64,000 nucleotides of DNA from Ceratodon purpureus (lineage: Eukaryota; Streptophyta; Bryopsida; Pseudoditrichales; Ditrichaceae): the NCBI GenBank assembly GCA_014871385.1, contig CM026431.1:7189778-7253777 (forward strand). The letters are read 5' to 3'. A model generated the notes under the pieces. That model was not told the origin of the DNA. It saw only the letters and a program-made list of their open reading frames with translations, and ran no database searches. Each line of letters begins with the position of its first letter. Within the stretch, counting starts at the first letter, position 1. The position numbers were made by a program, and so were the translations under genes. Below, in pieces: positions 32,846-45,580 of the stretch.

Positions 32846-35800
32846 ATGGCAGCGTTGGCACAGGGAGCCAGGCTCCCGGTGGTGAAGAATGCACTGGGTA
32901 ACTCCACAAGAAGCATACTGTTTCGGGACGTCCGTTTGGGGAGAACTGGCGGAAGATTCAGAAAGGGGACGGGATGTGAGAGCCTGTTGCAAAGTGGGAT
33001 GAATAGTAGTATTAGGCTGAGCTCTGCGGCATGGACAAGCTGGAAGGCGCACAAGGGAAGGAGGTTTCACACATCGCACATTGTGGCATCCAGTCCCGCC
33101 GAGGAAGAAGCCGCCGCCGAAGCTGCGGCCCGAGAGAACCCCCTCAGCAAGGAAGACCTTGTGGCTTTCCTGCGGAGCGGGTGCAAACCGAAATCAGATT
33201 GGAGGTCAGCCACCGTTTATTGCAACTAGATTACATTTTGGACATTACAGTACTCGTGATGAATTGTTTATTCGACTTTCCATGATACGATACAATTCAT
33301 GAATCAGCATTTGCATGTCATAGTATAGAATCTACTACGTCCGAGGGTTAATTTGTCGCCGATCAGGCATGTAGTGGAGGCTTGCTGTAGGGTGCGTGAC
33401 AGGTTCAAAACGGTGCTAGGGTAGGCATGACTGATAAGTTATTGCGTGGACAGGATCGGGACGGAGCATGAGAAATTTGGATTCAAACTGGACACTTTGG
33501 AACCGATGACCTTCGACCAGATCAGCAAGCTTCTTGACGAAATGGCGTCTCGTTTCGGATACGAGAGGGTTATGGAAGGTGACAACATTATCGGATTGCA
33601 GAAGGTACTGTAATCGCTTCTCTGTAACTATACTTGCTGAAATATTTGTAGTAATGTCCAGCTGCTTCATTGCCGTTTGAAACTGGAGTGACTCAAAGTG
33701 ATGCTGGTTCTTAGTGTTGGCGGAATTCGTATTGTGCAGGATGGTGCCAGTGTATCTCTGGAGCCTGGAGGTCAATTCGAGCTGAGTGGTGCGCCTCTAG
33801 AAGACATTCATGCCTGTCAACGTGAGCTTGATATGCATCTGGAGCAGGTCAGATTTAAAAAAAAACTTGTATATATATTCCATTAAAGCATTTGTATGAG
33901 TCTATGTAGAGGACTGAATTTGGACAGACGGTATTGTTTTCTGAAAGAACTGGAGTTCTGGCTTGGACTTTTGTCTTGGCGTTTCCTAGCTGAATTCAGT
34001 GCCGCTCCTGAGATCACTCACTTCACGCACTGCTATTTGTGCAGGTGAATATTGTTGGTAAAGAACTTGGATTAGGATTCGCTGGCATTGGTTTTGAACC
34101 CAAGTGGCCACTTTCGGAGCGACCCAGTGTGCCCAAGGTTGTGGATTTCTGTATCACATCTTTCAAACTTATACCATGAACTACTTGTGGAACGGAGGGA
34201 CATTGTCACAGTGTTTGTCATGTTTTAGAAGCGTTATGTTAGTATCCTGTCAGAAGGGTCTTGCAATTACGTCATGACGCTCCTTGAGGAGTGGTGTGCA
34301 TCATTATAGCATTAGAATGTGAATTAACTTGATGATTTTGGTGTTATGGTGGGAGGATGCTGCAGGTCAGGTATGAGGTGATAGAGGAGTATATTCCCAA
34401 AATTGGTGGTTCAGAAATTGGATTTGAGACGATGTACCAAACTTGCACTGCTCAGGTGCTCATATTTAACAAATTGTTTCTTCAATTCCACTGTACCCAC
34501 ATTTGCTGCATTGCTAGAGTTTGTGATTCGTATCTAAAATAACTACTCTGTATATGTTATTCCTTTTTGCAGTTCCTAAATATAGACATGGATCTGGATG
34601 CAGGCTGCACATAATTCTTGTTGTTTGACCGTCTTGTTTTATTTGTTGAGCAGGTGAATTTGGATTTTGACTCCGAGCAGGATATGATCAACAAACTTCG
34701 AGTGGGGCTGTCCTTTCAACCAGTGAGTCACCCAAACCGGGATCTGCGTCAACTTTGGGCAACTAAATTGATTGCCATTCCTTCGGAAGATTTCGGTTGA
34801 ATTCTGTTGTTTTTTTTTTTCCCCCTTTCTCCCACATGAAACTGGAACTACAAGGACTGAATCCTTGCACTGTGTGTCACTATGATTGATAGATTGCAAC
34901 GGCACTTTTTGCGAATTCCCCATTTTTTGAAGGAAAGCCAAGTGGAAACTTAAGTTACAGAAGGTGGGCAGTCAAACTGATGGATAGTGTCACCTCATTC
35001 TACGGCACGAATTGTGCATCTTTCTCAATTTAAAAACCACTAAATTGCTGTATCCACATTGCTGTTGAACATCTTGGAATTCGTTGAGCACGAGCTGCCT
35101 TCGCTGATTTCAGAAATCGTGTATGACAGTTTCTCGTGGACAAAATTTGATAAGAAACGGACAGGTGAACTGCCATTCGTGTTTGACGACGACTTCGGGT
35201 GAGTTGAATAAGAACGTAAAACTCTGCAGCCTCCTTTATACCTTCATGTTTTAGCGTTTAATTAGGTCTCAAAACATATTATGTGTGTCAACATTTGATG
35301 TAAGGTTGTTGTTGTGGTTCCCCAGGTTTGAGAAGTACACTGAGTATGCGTTGAATGTGCCAATGTTAATGATATTCCGCAACGGTAATTGGAATGACGT
35401 CGCCGGTGCATCATTTAAGGTACCCTAATTACTGCACGCTCTATGATATTACATCACAAGCTTGATGGATGGCTGGTAAGGAAGTTTGTCAGGTATTGTT
35501 GTGTTCTGGATGAAGCATTGTATCATTGCTGATGAGAAGCTGCTTGTACAGGATTTTATGGCAGGAAAGTTGGAGCAGTATCCAGGAGAGAGGCCAACCA
35601 AGAATGACTGGATGAATCATCTGGGCAACATCTACCCTGAGGTCTATTCATACTTCAAATAGAATGCTCCTTTATGACGGTTCCAATTCTCATGTAGCTC
35701 TTCAAGGCAGCTTCATTCCAGAGGCACTACGGAAGATGAGGTTGACTGTTGGACATGTGCAGGTGAGGTTGAAGAAATACCTGGAGATGAGAGGAGCCGA

Positions 35801-37117
35801 TTGTGGTCCCAAACCCTTCCTCAATTCTCTTCCTGCTCTTTGGGTACGTCTGTGACATTCTCCAGTCCTTGCATGTGGCTCGTGTCCCTTTTGCAATGGA
35901 TTTAAACTATTTGGCACTCATTTCCTATGCATCCGAAATTGACACACAGAGTCTGGTTTAACTGAACAGTAGCTGAACTGCATTGATTGGCATCTTATGT
36001 AGTTACATGCTGGTGTAAATGGTACATACAGGTGGGGTTATTGTATGATGAGCAGTCACTCAAAGGCTCACTTGACATCATTCGTGACTGGACCAACGAC
36101 GATCGTGAGATGCTCCGTCAAAAGGTATAATAAAACAACACTTGCAAGCTGTTTATCTCTTGAATAGAAAGGAACAGCATTTATCTTCATCCAATTCACA
36201 TGTGAGGAAAATTAAAACAAGTCTGCATCTATGGTTTTGATGAAGTGGTGTCGAATGTGCGATGCTGCAGGTACCAAAGCATGGACTTCAAGTTCCGTTC
36301 CGAGAGGGTCTCTTGCAGCACGTAGCCCAAGATGTAGTCAAGCTTGCAAAGGTATACACAATCACTCGCAGGATCCTCGTTCCCACTTTTTCCACCTGCT
36401 TAATGTCAAGCCCGAATATGTAACAAATTCACTTCAAAATTTATAGCTTGACTAAACTGCTGCTAGTGGTATCGTCAGAAGTATATTGTAAAGAGTATTT
36501 GAATGAGCTCTTAATGACCAATTGAATAATGGGAGAGAGCAGGACGGATTGGCTCGAAGAGGCCGTGGCGAGGGTGTGTTCTTGGCTCCACTCGAGGAAG
36601 TTGCCAATACAGGTAACATAGCAGTAAACTCTTTTTCTTTGGAAAGGAAATTGAACAGTATTTGATCGTAGGGGCAATAATTTTATTTCATTTACACTGA
36701 GCTAGGACTACCTTCATTTTATAAAGTGCATAGTAAGTGGGAATGGCAATTAAATAAAGAAATTTGATACATGAAACACGTCAAAGTCCATTGAGAAATA
36801 CCTCCAATACCAATGAATCCTCTACTGAAACCTATCCGAACTGTTGATGATATATGTGCTTTCTGCCTGCAGTCCTGCACACATATTAACAACATATGTT
36901 CGGATAGATTAGTGTAGTCCCATGCTGATGTTTTGATGATTGCATTTCACTTTCTGCCTTTCCTTTGTGAGGTTGTGCGTCGAACAGGGGAATGGCTACA
37001 TTGATAGTAATATGCGCACATGATGCAGGAGTGACGTTGGCACAGCGAATGCTGCAATTGTATGAGGACAAGTGGGGTCGAAAGGTGGATCCCATTTTCG
37101 ATGAACTCCGATTGTAG
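32846..37117 (+). CDS. GSH1: Glutamate-cysteine ligase, plastid type
   Basis: Fifteen exons: 32846-33204, 33454-33604, 33740-33847, 34045-34137, 34366-34455, 34654-34722, 34893-34963, 35130-35198, 35326-35419, 35552-35641, 35763-35843, 36032-36124, 36271-36351, 36543-36612, 37029-37117; 535 residues, every phase consistent. The enzyme joins glutamate and cysteine, the first and limiting step of glutathione synthesis. Family motifs are [67 protein letters not shown] and [10 protein letters not shown], all of the plant/proteobacterial GCS2 class. About 115 N-terminal residues rich in Ser, Arg and Ala fit a plastid transit peptide. The ATG at 32846 is the first in a frame open further upstream. 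The [15 protein letters not shown] segment differs from flowering-plant copies as I remember them, so redox control through that region may differ. Confidence 0.93.
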
Positions 37118-38935
37118 GAATTACTTCAAGAATATTTCACAAGCCTGCCTTCCCCCTCCCCCCCAACCCCCACACATTTGCATTGAGGATTGTGAATAAG
37201 ATTTGTTAGTCATAGTCAGAGATGTAGTATTTTGTGCATACTATTGTAACAATTGTGCATACTATTGTAACAATTGTGCATATTGTTGTAATAATATTCT
37301 ATGTTGGTTTCCATACACATTGGTTGGACAAACTCGAAGCCTTTCTAGTTCAGTATGACTTCAGTTATACTTCCGCTTCTTACGTCTGAAACTTGATTGC
37401 CGGGCATTGACTACTCAAAATATAAGTTTTTGTTAAAACTCTCCGCACATGTATCACAGGAGATATATGTATGTACTATACAAAATTATACATACGATTA
37501 TCGTGCAGTAAACCAACCCGGTCCCTCTCCTCCTGTACTACCTCCATGGGCTTTTCTTTTGAGCAGATTTGAGCTGCACAATATTAAATTGGTTGTGTGC
37601 AACCCTTTGAGCAAGACATGGAGAAGCTGCCGACACATACGGAATGCTGCAACAAGAGGATGGTACATGACTATCTATTTCATACAGTTCAAATGCATTT
37701 GGTGGTGGATGATTTGTTGAAGAATTACGATGTTATCAGAGTTTCTTGTGAATGTGTCAACATTTATAGTTCTTCCTCCAACGTTGGGTTTGCTCACATT
37801 ATCCTCGTAATGATCTTGCACCTGTTTCAACGGCTGTGAACCCCCATTAATTCCCCAACCCTAAACCCCCATTAATTCTCGTAGATTGTATGAGTGGTTT
37901 ATGTGGATCTACATACCACTTCATTGACCTAACAAGGAACGAGCCCACTTTTCCAATGACAATGCTATTTTACATTTTCAAGCTAACGCAGGAAGGAAGA
38001 GTTATGGAAAAACCATATCATGTGGCATGTAGAGATGCAGCTTACTGAGCATGTACTTCTGGTCCCTGGGAACTCTTCAGTTTGTGGCAAGGTCCAGCAC
38101 GATCAACTCGGGCCTGGAGGTATATCTACTCATTACAGTGTAATGTGGTGTCAGGTCTTAGTACTAGGATTGATGGTGTTCCTCTGGGTCCATATAGTAG
38201 GAGGTCAAAATCAGAGTATAGTATGGCATGCACTCCTACTTTGGACTGTGAGCCATAGTCGTCATCTCGCAGAATTGGTGTTTTGCTAGTCCGTTATATA
38301 GTCTTCTTGTAAATGTAACTTATGAAACAGGAGCTTCCCTAGAGCTTCGATTGCGTTTAGGGTGCACTTAAGAATTTTCACGAAACCTGGCTTTCAGTAG
38401 TTTCATGACCCTAGTTGCAATATTCATGTTCAGCAGAAAGTAAACTTCGATCTAACAATGTATTCCTAGGAGGACATCCACGCAAGTATTCGTGGAGCTG
38501 TTGGAGCATATCAGATGAACACTGTTTGTATTCATCTCTTCCACTTTTCACCTCGTTGTATGCATTAGATTACTCACAATGGTTACAAATTGAGTTCAAC
38601 TAGACTGCTGTTCATATATTCTTATGGCACATGAAACCTACAATCAAAGAAGCACGAATGTTGATGCAAGGTGCAAGAATACCTGAATGAATAACTAATC
38701 TGCATTCCAGGTGATAAAACATAATTCAACACCTGTAAACGGCGACTCAAAAATAACGACGTTGAAATCTACAGTATGCCTAGGGATTGCGGCAGGTAAA
38801 AAAACGCATGAAAAGAAAGTAATCACACGGCAAGCACCGCCGCAATGTGAACCGAAGATATGGAAATTCAGATGGCCGAAGAGCAGGTTTCAGTCATGAC
38901 TCATGAAGGTTTCACGTGTGCACTGACTTGTCAAA
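37118..38935. other. Intergenic region downstream of GSH1
   Basis: No gene is supported. It holds the GSH1 3' UTR, a tandem repeat of about 21 bp (GTGCATACTATTGTAACAATT, three copies, 37236-37295), two copies of AACCCCCATTAATTC (about 37840-37880), and otherwise AT-rich sequence with only short random ORFs. Confidence 0.5.
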
Positions 38936-39292
38936 CCGCCATGAGGACCCTTGCGATAAACCTCGCCCTCGTCTTAATGACGAGGGCCCCCCAACCAGGG
39001 CTGTCATTGGAGGGGGCAAAAAGCCCCCTATATTTTGCATGTTGATGAAAAAAAAAATTAAAATTTTTAAATTTTTTTTAAAATATATAAACTAACTAAA
39101 ATTAATCTAGTGGGTCCCCCTAGGCTAATTCGGGGTCCCCGGTTTCATTAAAAATAAAAAAATTACTAAAAAAGGGCCGCAGGGCCCCTAAAAATAGATC
39201 AGGGAGGAAAGGAGAAAGGGGAGGAGGAGGGGGAGGGCCCGCCTCGTCATTTAGACGAGGGCGAGGTTTAGAGCGAGGGCCATGAGGAGGCC
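38936..39292. mobile_element. Foldback/MITE-like element of about 355 bp
   Basis: Long imperfect inverted arms: AAACCTCGCCCTCGTCT at 38958-38974 is exactly complementary to 39253-39269. The match continues inward (AATGACGAGG) and outward with mismatches to CCATGAGG-like ends. Each arm also contains its own small palindrome (CCCTCGTC with GACGAGGG). The interior is A/T-rich with G/C blocks. No ORF and no certain target duplication were found. Confidence 0.7.
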
Positions 39293-40010
39293 GGCGATGA
39301 ATGGCCGACTCGAAAGGAGAACTCGATTTCCAGATTTCGAACGTCACTTTTAAGACTTTTCAATAGCTTTGTGTTAATGCCACTGATTGCACGCGTCACG
39401 CCTCCCGTCCCCAGATTAGCCGTTCCTAATACTGTAGATGGCTATGTCCTGCTCATCTCCTCCGTCTTAGGCTTTTATTATAATGCCTAGTCCACTGTTA
39501 TGAGAACTATTCTCGGACCACATCGGCATTATTACATGTAAACCTAGAACTAATTGCCCCCATCTGTTTGAATCTTCCGCAGGGAGTCGAGCTGCATTGA
39601 GCCAGTGCACGTCTTTGTGGAGCTCTGATCTGAGCTCCAGAAGCTCACGAGAGCACTTGAACTTCAGTCTAGTACTGTGGATCGACTCGAGAGCGACTCT
39701 TCCTGGCGGCGGTGACTTTGCACTTGGTGGCATGATCTTAGGGCATCCTGATTGCTGGTGAAGGTGGTGGTGTTCAATCCAACAGTGTGTTGTCTGTTTG
39801 CGTTTTTGGGTGGATTCCAGCTTGACATCTCCCATGGGCAGTGGCGTTGCACTCTTTACCGACTGTTGTTTTGAGTTTCTCTGAGAGTTTGGGCTTTGTC
39901 TCTAGGAGAGGGACATACTCTGCTGGATTGAGAGGAGGATTTCACTTGTTGGTATGTGAGATAGAGTTTGATTTGGAGGGGATTGTGAGACACGGAGGTG
40001 TTGGAGTGCT

Positions 40011-40824
40011 ATGGCTTCCATGAGAGTTTTCTCCCTCTTGCTCGTGGTGCTGGTTTCTGTAGAGCAGCTGGCTGCGCAAGCGCCGGTTGTAGCACCGAGT
40101 GCAGCTCCCCCGACTTCAGATTCGGTGATTCCTGGTGGCACCCCAGGTTTCTACATCGTGCCCGTCAATTGCACGCTCCATAACTCGTCCATGATCTCGC
40201 CCACTTTTTGCACTTACTATGACAAGCAGAACATGGCCAGCCTGACGGGCAACTGCCAACCTTACTTGACGAACTTGGACCCAATGCCTACTGCGGGCTG
40301 TTGCGAGGGCATGAACGAGGTGGCCTACTACCGAACTGCTTGCATTTGTGATGCTACCTTCTACCCGCCTGTGATGGTCAACCTCACCCGTAGTTTGAAG
40401 CTGCCGAGCTTGTGTGGTATCACAACCGATCTGTGCACGCAATGCCCTTCTTTTCTTGTCGCTCGCACGGCGGATTATCCTGTCGGTATGTTTGCCCTAA
40501 TCCACCCTCTTGCATATCGTGACACTCAATTTGATTCTGGTTGAGCGAAATGAGCAGTTGATACAATTCTTAATTGCATTGTTTCAAGGCTTATCCACAA
40601 TTTCCACTGAGATCCGTGCCTGTCGTGGATTGTGTTATGTTGAAGGTGGAGTTGAGAAGAGATCAACAGCTGCAAAAGTGGCTGCAATTGTACTGGGCGT
40701 AATCCTGTCTGTAGCGCTGGTGGCTGCAGCCATAGCTATCACCATCACCGAGTTGAAGAAACGGAAAGAGGAGAAGAATGCAGAAGGGGTGTATGAGGCT
40801 ACCCCACCTGGAGGCGCCTTTTGA
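40011..40824 (+). CDS. Secreted 8-cysteine (LTP-like) protein with C-terminal membrane helix
   Basis: Two exons, 40011-40485 and 40589-40824, give 236 residues. The N-terminus is a signal peptide (MASMRVFSLLLVVLVSVEQLAAQA). After a Pro/Ala/Ser stretch comes an ectodomain with the order C, C, C, then GCCEGMNEVAYYRTACICD, then LCG and further cysteines. CC followed by CxC is the hallmark of the lipid-transfer/alpha-amylase-inhibitor fold. Exon 2 adds two more cysteines (ACRGLCYVEGG) and a single transmembrane helix (VAAIVLGVILSVALVAAAIA). A basic stop-transfer (KKRKEEK) and a short cytosolic tail follow. So it is probably a type I plasma-membrane protein rather than a free or GPI-anchored LTP. 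Ligand and role are unknown. A foldback element lies about 700 bp upstream. Confidence 0.7.
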
Positions 40825-42760
40825 GCATCGCATTCTGTCATCTCTATGGTGAGAGATCCACAGCTTTAGCAGTTTTGAGGCGTCACAGTGATTAATTATG
40901 TGATGCTTTTAATTTTCTGACGAATTTATCGATTTCGGGCAACAAGCTGTTGCCCTGAGTTTTGAGGTGGACTAACTTAAATAGGAGCTCTGGAAGAGTT
41001 GTGGGACATGTGGGGTGAAGATGACATGGAATTGATCTCTTCCAAGAGCCTGGCATTGTGGCTCCATCGTCCAATGCCTAAACATCGTGCAGCGGAGAGG
41101 CAACCCTCTGTTGATCGTTTCTAATGGAGACCATGACGCTGGGATAATTGTACTTGACGGATAATTATTATAGTATGTAAGTGTAAATAACTCCTGTATC
41201 TTAATTGTCTTGAATGTGATGCATGGTACTTGTTTAATCTGGCAAACAGCAAGTCGGCTACCCCTGCCACAAGTGTGCGTGTGGGATCATTCCTTGGGGG
41301 CGTCTGAGCTTGGCAGGATCACGTGCACCTTTTTGTTCTTTAATGCTGAGGTTGTCAGATTTTTATTAGTTGTCACATGTGATGCTTGAGTCCTACCTTA
41401 TGGCCAGCTTATTGGTAAGTCCGATGTATTAAACCAAGAAATGCAGTGTCTATGTTTGTTTAGGATGTAAGCTATCATACTGATTTATCTCATCTAGTGG
41501 TGTTGAAGGAATTGTGGCACTGTGCGAAAGAAGTGTCTGTACTCAAGCGTCGTATATACTTGTGATTTATATCGTAATAAACATACTGTTATCACCGAAG
41601 AACCTGAAGGTGCACTTGAGCTTACAGTTGTAGAGTATTCTTTATCATACGATATTCATTTGAACTTTAGGTGCATTGATTCTTGGTCTCCAAATTGATC
41701 CTTGAGGACGATTGCATTAAATTAACCGATGCTGATTGTGTGAGAGCAAAGCGATGAGCCTTGTTGATGAGCGTTTTCTTTCGAATACCGTACTTGTGAA
41801 TACCGTTCTTTTGAAAGATGCAACAAGGTGCTCTTCTCAACTAAATGTCTATAACGTATCGTACACTTTGATGTTGGCTCCGAAATTGACCAAGATCATT
41901 TGCAAGGACTCTTCCAATATTCAATGTTGATACTTTCATGGAGTTCAATCCAGTGGTTTGATAGTTTTGGCTGCTTCCCTTCCACCTTATCAGTTAGACT
42001 GAGAGTATTTGATTCTTGGTGACTATACCCCATTTGCCCAATTGTGAGATTGGATCAAAAGATTGTTCCACGGGCAAGGCAAATTCCTAGTAAATCAACA
42101 CAGCAGAAAACATCTTGCACCAACACATGCCTGAAATTCTCTAGACATCTTCGGAACATCCTGTTTTGAAGTCGCAGTTACTTTGATGTCAAGATTAGAC
42201 CGGTGCTCGGTGACGTACAGTTTGACAAAGACGAGTAGAAACGAAGCAGCGACTGACCTCCACTTTCATGACAGATACGGAAGATGTAATTACAGCATTG
42301 ATTTCGAGTTTCAAGAGCAGGTTACCGTGGAAATAAATAAGATGTCTCAACTCTTAGCCATGGGACGGGCCGGACGGCCTTCGGTGGTGGAAATAGCTTC
42401 CGATTACAGTCACAGTGAACGATATTGAGGACAGTGTCGCTCAGACACTTTGTTTCTTCTGCAATGCTTCTTGTCTTCCTTGAACAGCACCCATCGTTCT
42501 TGAGCCATTGAACTGCTGCCATCTTCCGCAGCCTACGAGTTCTTCTTACTAGATATGGATCTTTGCAGGCTGTGAACTGACACAGAAAATCTTCTCGAAT
42601 ATGTAAAGCAAATTTACCAGTGAACGTATCCTCCGAGAAATATGCAATGTTTAAGGCCGAATTGCTTAGTTTCCGAAAGTTTTTGAATGCTGACGAGAGA
42701 TTGTCGGTTGATAGAAATTAGAAGAATTTAGCAAGTCTTGTTGGTCCTGTTATATGAACC
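40825..42760. other. Intergenic region
   Basis: About 1.9 kb with no supported gene. It is AT-rich with scattered short ORFs without domains. The first few hundred bases are probably the 3' UTR of the 8-cysteine gene. Confidence 0.5.
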
Positions 42761-42838
42761 TTCAAGGAGTCCTGAGTCACAGCTTGAATTGAAGCTTCAT
42801 ATTTGGAGGGGTTCATCTGTGACTCAGGACTCCTTGAA
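42761..42838. ncRNA. Hairpin with perfect 22-bp stem, possible small-RNA precursor or foldback
   Basis: The arm at 42761-42782 (TTCAAGGAGTCCTGAGTCAC then AG) is exactly complementary to 42817-42838, with a 34-nt loop. The size matches a short pre-miRNA or siRNA hairpin, but perfect pairing with no bulge also fits a recent inverted duplication. No expression data are available, so the RNA label is tentative. Confidence 0.35.
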
Positions 42839-44834
42839 TGACAGGCAGACATCAGAGATTAAATCATTTCAATATTATGCTCTAAATGTTTTTAATAGAC
42901 TGAAATTTCAAGAGTTGTAATATATTGCTAAGGAGGTCTTTCTTTTCTTTTTTCTTTTTTGGTGGTAAATGAAAGAAATTCATCGCAAAAAATCAGAGTA
43001 CAACCCTCATCGGACCTGGGTCCAGGGCGAGGACGGGGACATCTAGACAAAGAAAACAAGCTACAATCAATTTGGCATGAGTCCTGCTCGAGGCAGGAGG
43101 TTCGACTTAACAGTCAATCCTGTTCTCAAACCTAAAATATTTTTGCTCATCCACTTTGAGTCAAAGGCTTGAAGAGTACTTTGAATCTGAGCTTCTAAGT
43201 TAGCTCTTCTAATTGCCTTGAGTGTTTGCTTCCAGTCTAAGCGCCCGTAGTCTAGAAGAGATTCCCAAAGAAATTGGCGAATCCTTTGAGGTGCCCAGGC
43301 TGCGTTATCAAAGACCTTGCTGTTACGGCTGAGCCAGGTACACTAGTGACCCAGGCCACGCAAAAGCAACCAGAGTTTCGCCACTCCATGCTTCCAGAAA
43401 CGAACTGCTTGCCTGAAGATACATTGTGCAAAGGAGAACCTTTGCGGTGGATTAATGTTTAGCTTTCCTTTCTATATAATGTGAATAAGGTGAAAGCAAT
43501 AGTTCCACACTATCTTGGCGTTTCTACATTCGAAAAAGCAATGAGTATAAGTTTCTACCTGGCTTCCTAAGCAAAACGGACAGAGACTGATCCACCTGTG
43601 GGTTAAATTTGCTTCGTCATGAATTGGTAGCCACCGCTTGGTGCCACACGGACCAAATGAACGTTGCTTCTTTCTTGCTCCTCTCCAATTTCCAGACATC
43701 TTTCCAATTCAGCGTTTCATTGATCCTGTCTTCGTGCTCCCATTTGTCCGGTATTGGCTTGGAAAGGCATTCGCCGTTCAAGAGGAATTCTCTTCCCTTT
43801 TTCACACTATTCATCATGAATTCGGTCCCGCATGACCATCTCTACATTGCCGGATCGAAGCCAGACATCCGTTCAGGTCTACCATAATAGACATAGACTT
43901 TTTGTCTTAGAGTTTGCTTCTTACTGAGCTGCGCTACACGTATCCGCTGGAAAGGGCTCAGCTAGACCGCAATCCTGTGGCATGCTTCTTGAGAGTCAGT
44001 TCGAAAAAGGAGTCTTGAGCGGGCTCTTATCGCGTATACCGGATACATATCAGGTGGTTTCCTTAAAACCAAGAGCTCATTGGTGGACAAAGGGTTCCAC
44101 TTCGTGTCAGTCCCTAAAATGTAGGTTGGATCTTGGTCCTAGTCGTCATGGAAGACTCCGACCCAGGTGCCAAGAGAAAGGGCAAAATGACGGAGCCTAA
44201 GCAAGCTTCCAAGGTTCTAGTCGAGGTCGGTAACGATGGGGGCGAGCTTCGTAGCCTCTTTAGGGTCTAGATTGAACTCAACGCTCAAGTCGTCCATTGA
44301 TTTGAATTGGTTCCTGACACTGTCCCAGAGGCTCTTGACATTCCGCATCCCCCTCTAGAATAAGTCGCAGGCTTCAAATTTGGAGAAGTTATACTGACCA
44401 CCTTTGAATCTTATGTCCGACGAGAGAGGTAGATTTAGAGCCTCAATCGGCCCCGTGGGTGGGCTGGTGATGAATTGCTTGTTAATATTACTCCACGTGA
44501 GGTAAATCTTACCCCACACCTTGTAGCCTAGTTTTGAGGTATGGCCCAATACATGCTCCAGAGAGGATGCTCTGGCCAGGGGGAATCTTTGCAGGGATTA
44601 CAATCCCGGAGTTTGTCTCGTACAACAATCTAGAGGTTAGAATCCCCAAGGGTGTAGGCCGCTATGATCCATTTCCCAAGCAACGCCGTTATAGCCGCTT
44701 GCGGGTCTGTAAAGCTCAGACCGCATGCCTTGCGTTTAACGCAGCAGTCGATCCAACTCACCATAGCTCTCGAAGTATACTCCCAACCAGACCACAAGTA
44801 GATACGTAGCATGCTCCGGACTTTGCCCGGCACT

Positions 44835-45410
44835 TTAACCCCTAAACGTCCTCACATATGTCCAATTTAGGTAGTTTTGCAAAGATGCATTATAAAATGC
44901 AATTAATATGAATATTTAGAACCTGATGTAGGAATAAAAGTTATACATTTTGAATTTTAGATTCTATCTATACGGTTAGATCTATGACCACTATCACTAA
45001 TCTTTATTTATAAATTTTGAAACATAAAATAAAAAATTATTTTGTAATACAATTACAAATAAGATATTGACAGTAAGTAGATGAAATTTGTTGTGATGGG
45101 TTAAAATGTAGTACTTTAGGTGTAGTGATTTTTGGAAATTTCTTGCATGCTTGATTTCATGAGTTTATTTTTTTAAAAACACTTTTAGACTAAAATCTTC
45201 AAAATTTGGGTGAAACATTCCAACACAAAATGAAGCATAATTTCTTCAAAAATTGTTTCCTTTTCAATCAGATGACACATACATGAATCTAATTTCCCAT
45301 AGAAAATTCACTAAAAAAATCACACCACAAAAAGTGCATGATGGATGAGAAAATACGGATGAAATCTTTACATCAGGCCAAAAAGGCTTGCTTGGGCAGT
45401 TAGGGGTTAA
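44835..45410. mobile_element. piggyBac-type MITE nested in the LINE
   Basis: It is bounded by TTAA on both sides (44835-44838 and 45407-45410). The inverted ends are CCCCTAAACGTCC on the left and CCCCTAACTGCCC on the right. It is 576 bp including both TTAA and contains no ORF; the interior is AT-rich. LINE-derived sequence lies on both sides, so it inserted after the LINE. Confidence 0.7.
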
Positions 45411-45457
45411 CCGACCTGTGCCCAAGGCAGAGAAAATACCATAAAGAAGAGAGGAGC

Positions 45458-45580
45458 ACTTGCTTCACAATCATGGCCTTTCCTGCAAGGGAAAAGCGGT
45501 GCTTCACAATCATGGCCCTCCATGCAAGGAAAAGGCGGTGCTTCTCAATCATGGCCTCCCCTTCAAGGGAAAGGCGGTGA
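45458..45580. repeat. Three-copy tandem repeat of about 42 bp
   Basis: The unit begins TGCTTCACAATCATGGCC and ends with AAGGGAAAAGCGG-like sequence. Three diverged copies follow each other within the LINE remnant. Confidence 0.85.

Noticed and set aside
35111-35129. GSH1 exon 8 starting at the first AG (35112)
   Set aside because: That acceptor gives the wrong phase; the AG at 35129 restores the conserved RS..WT segment in frame.
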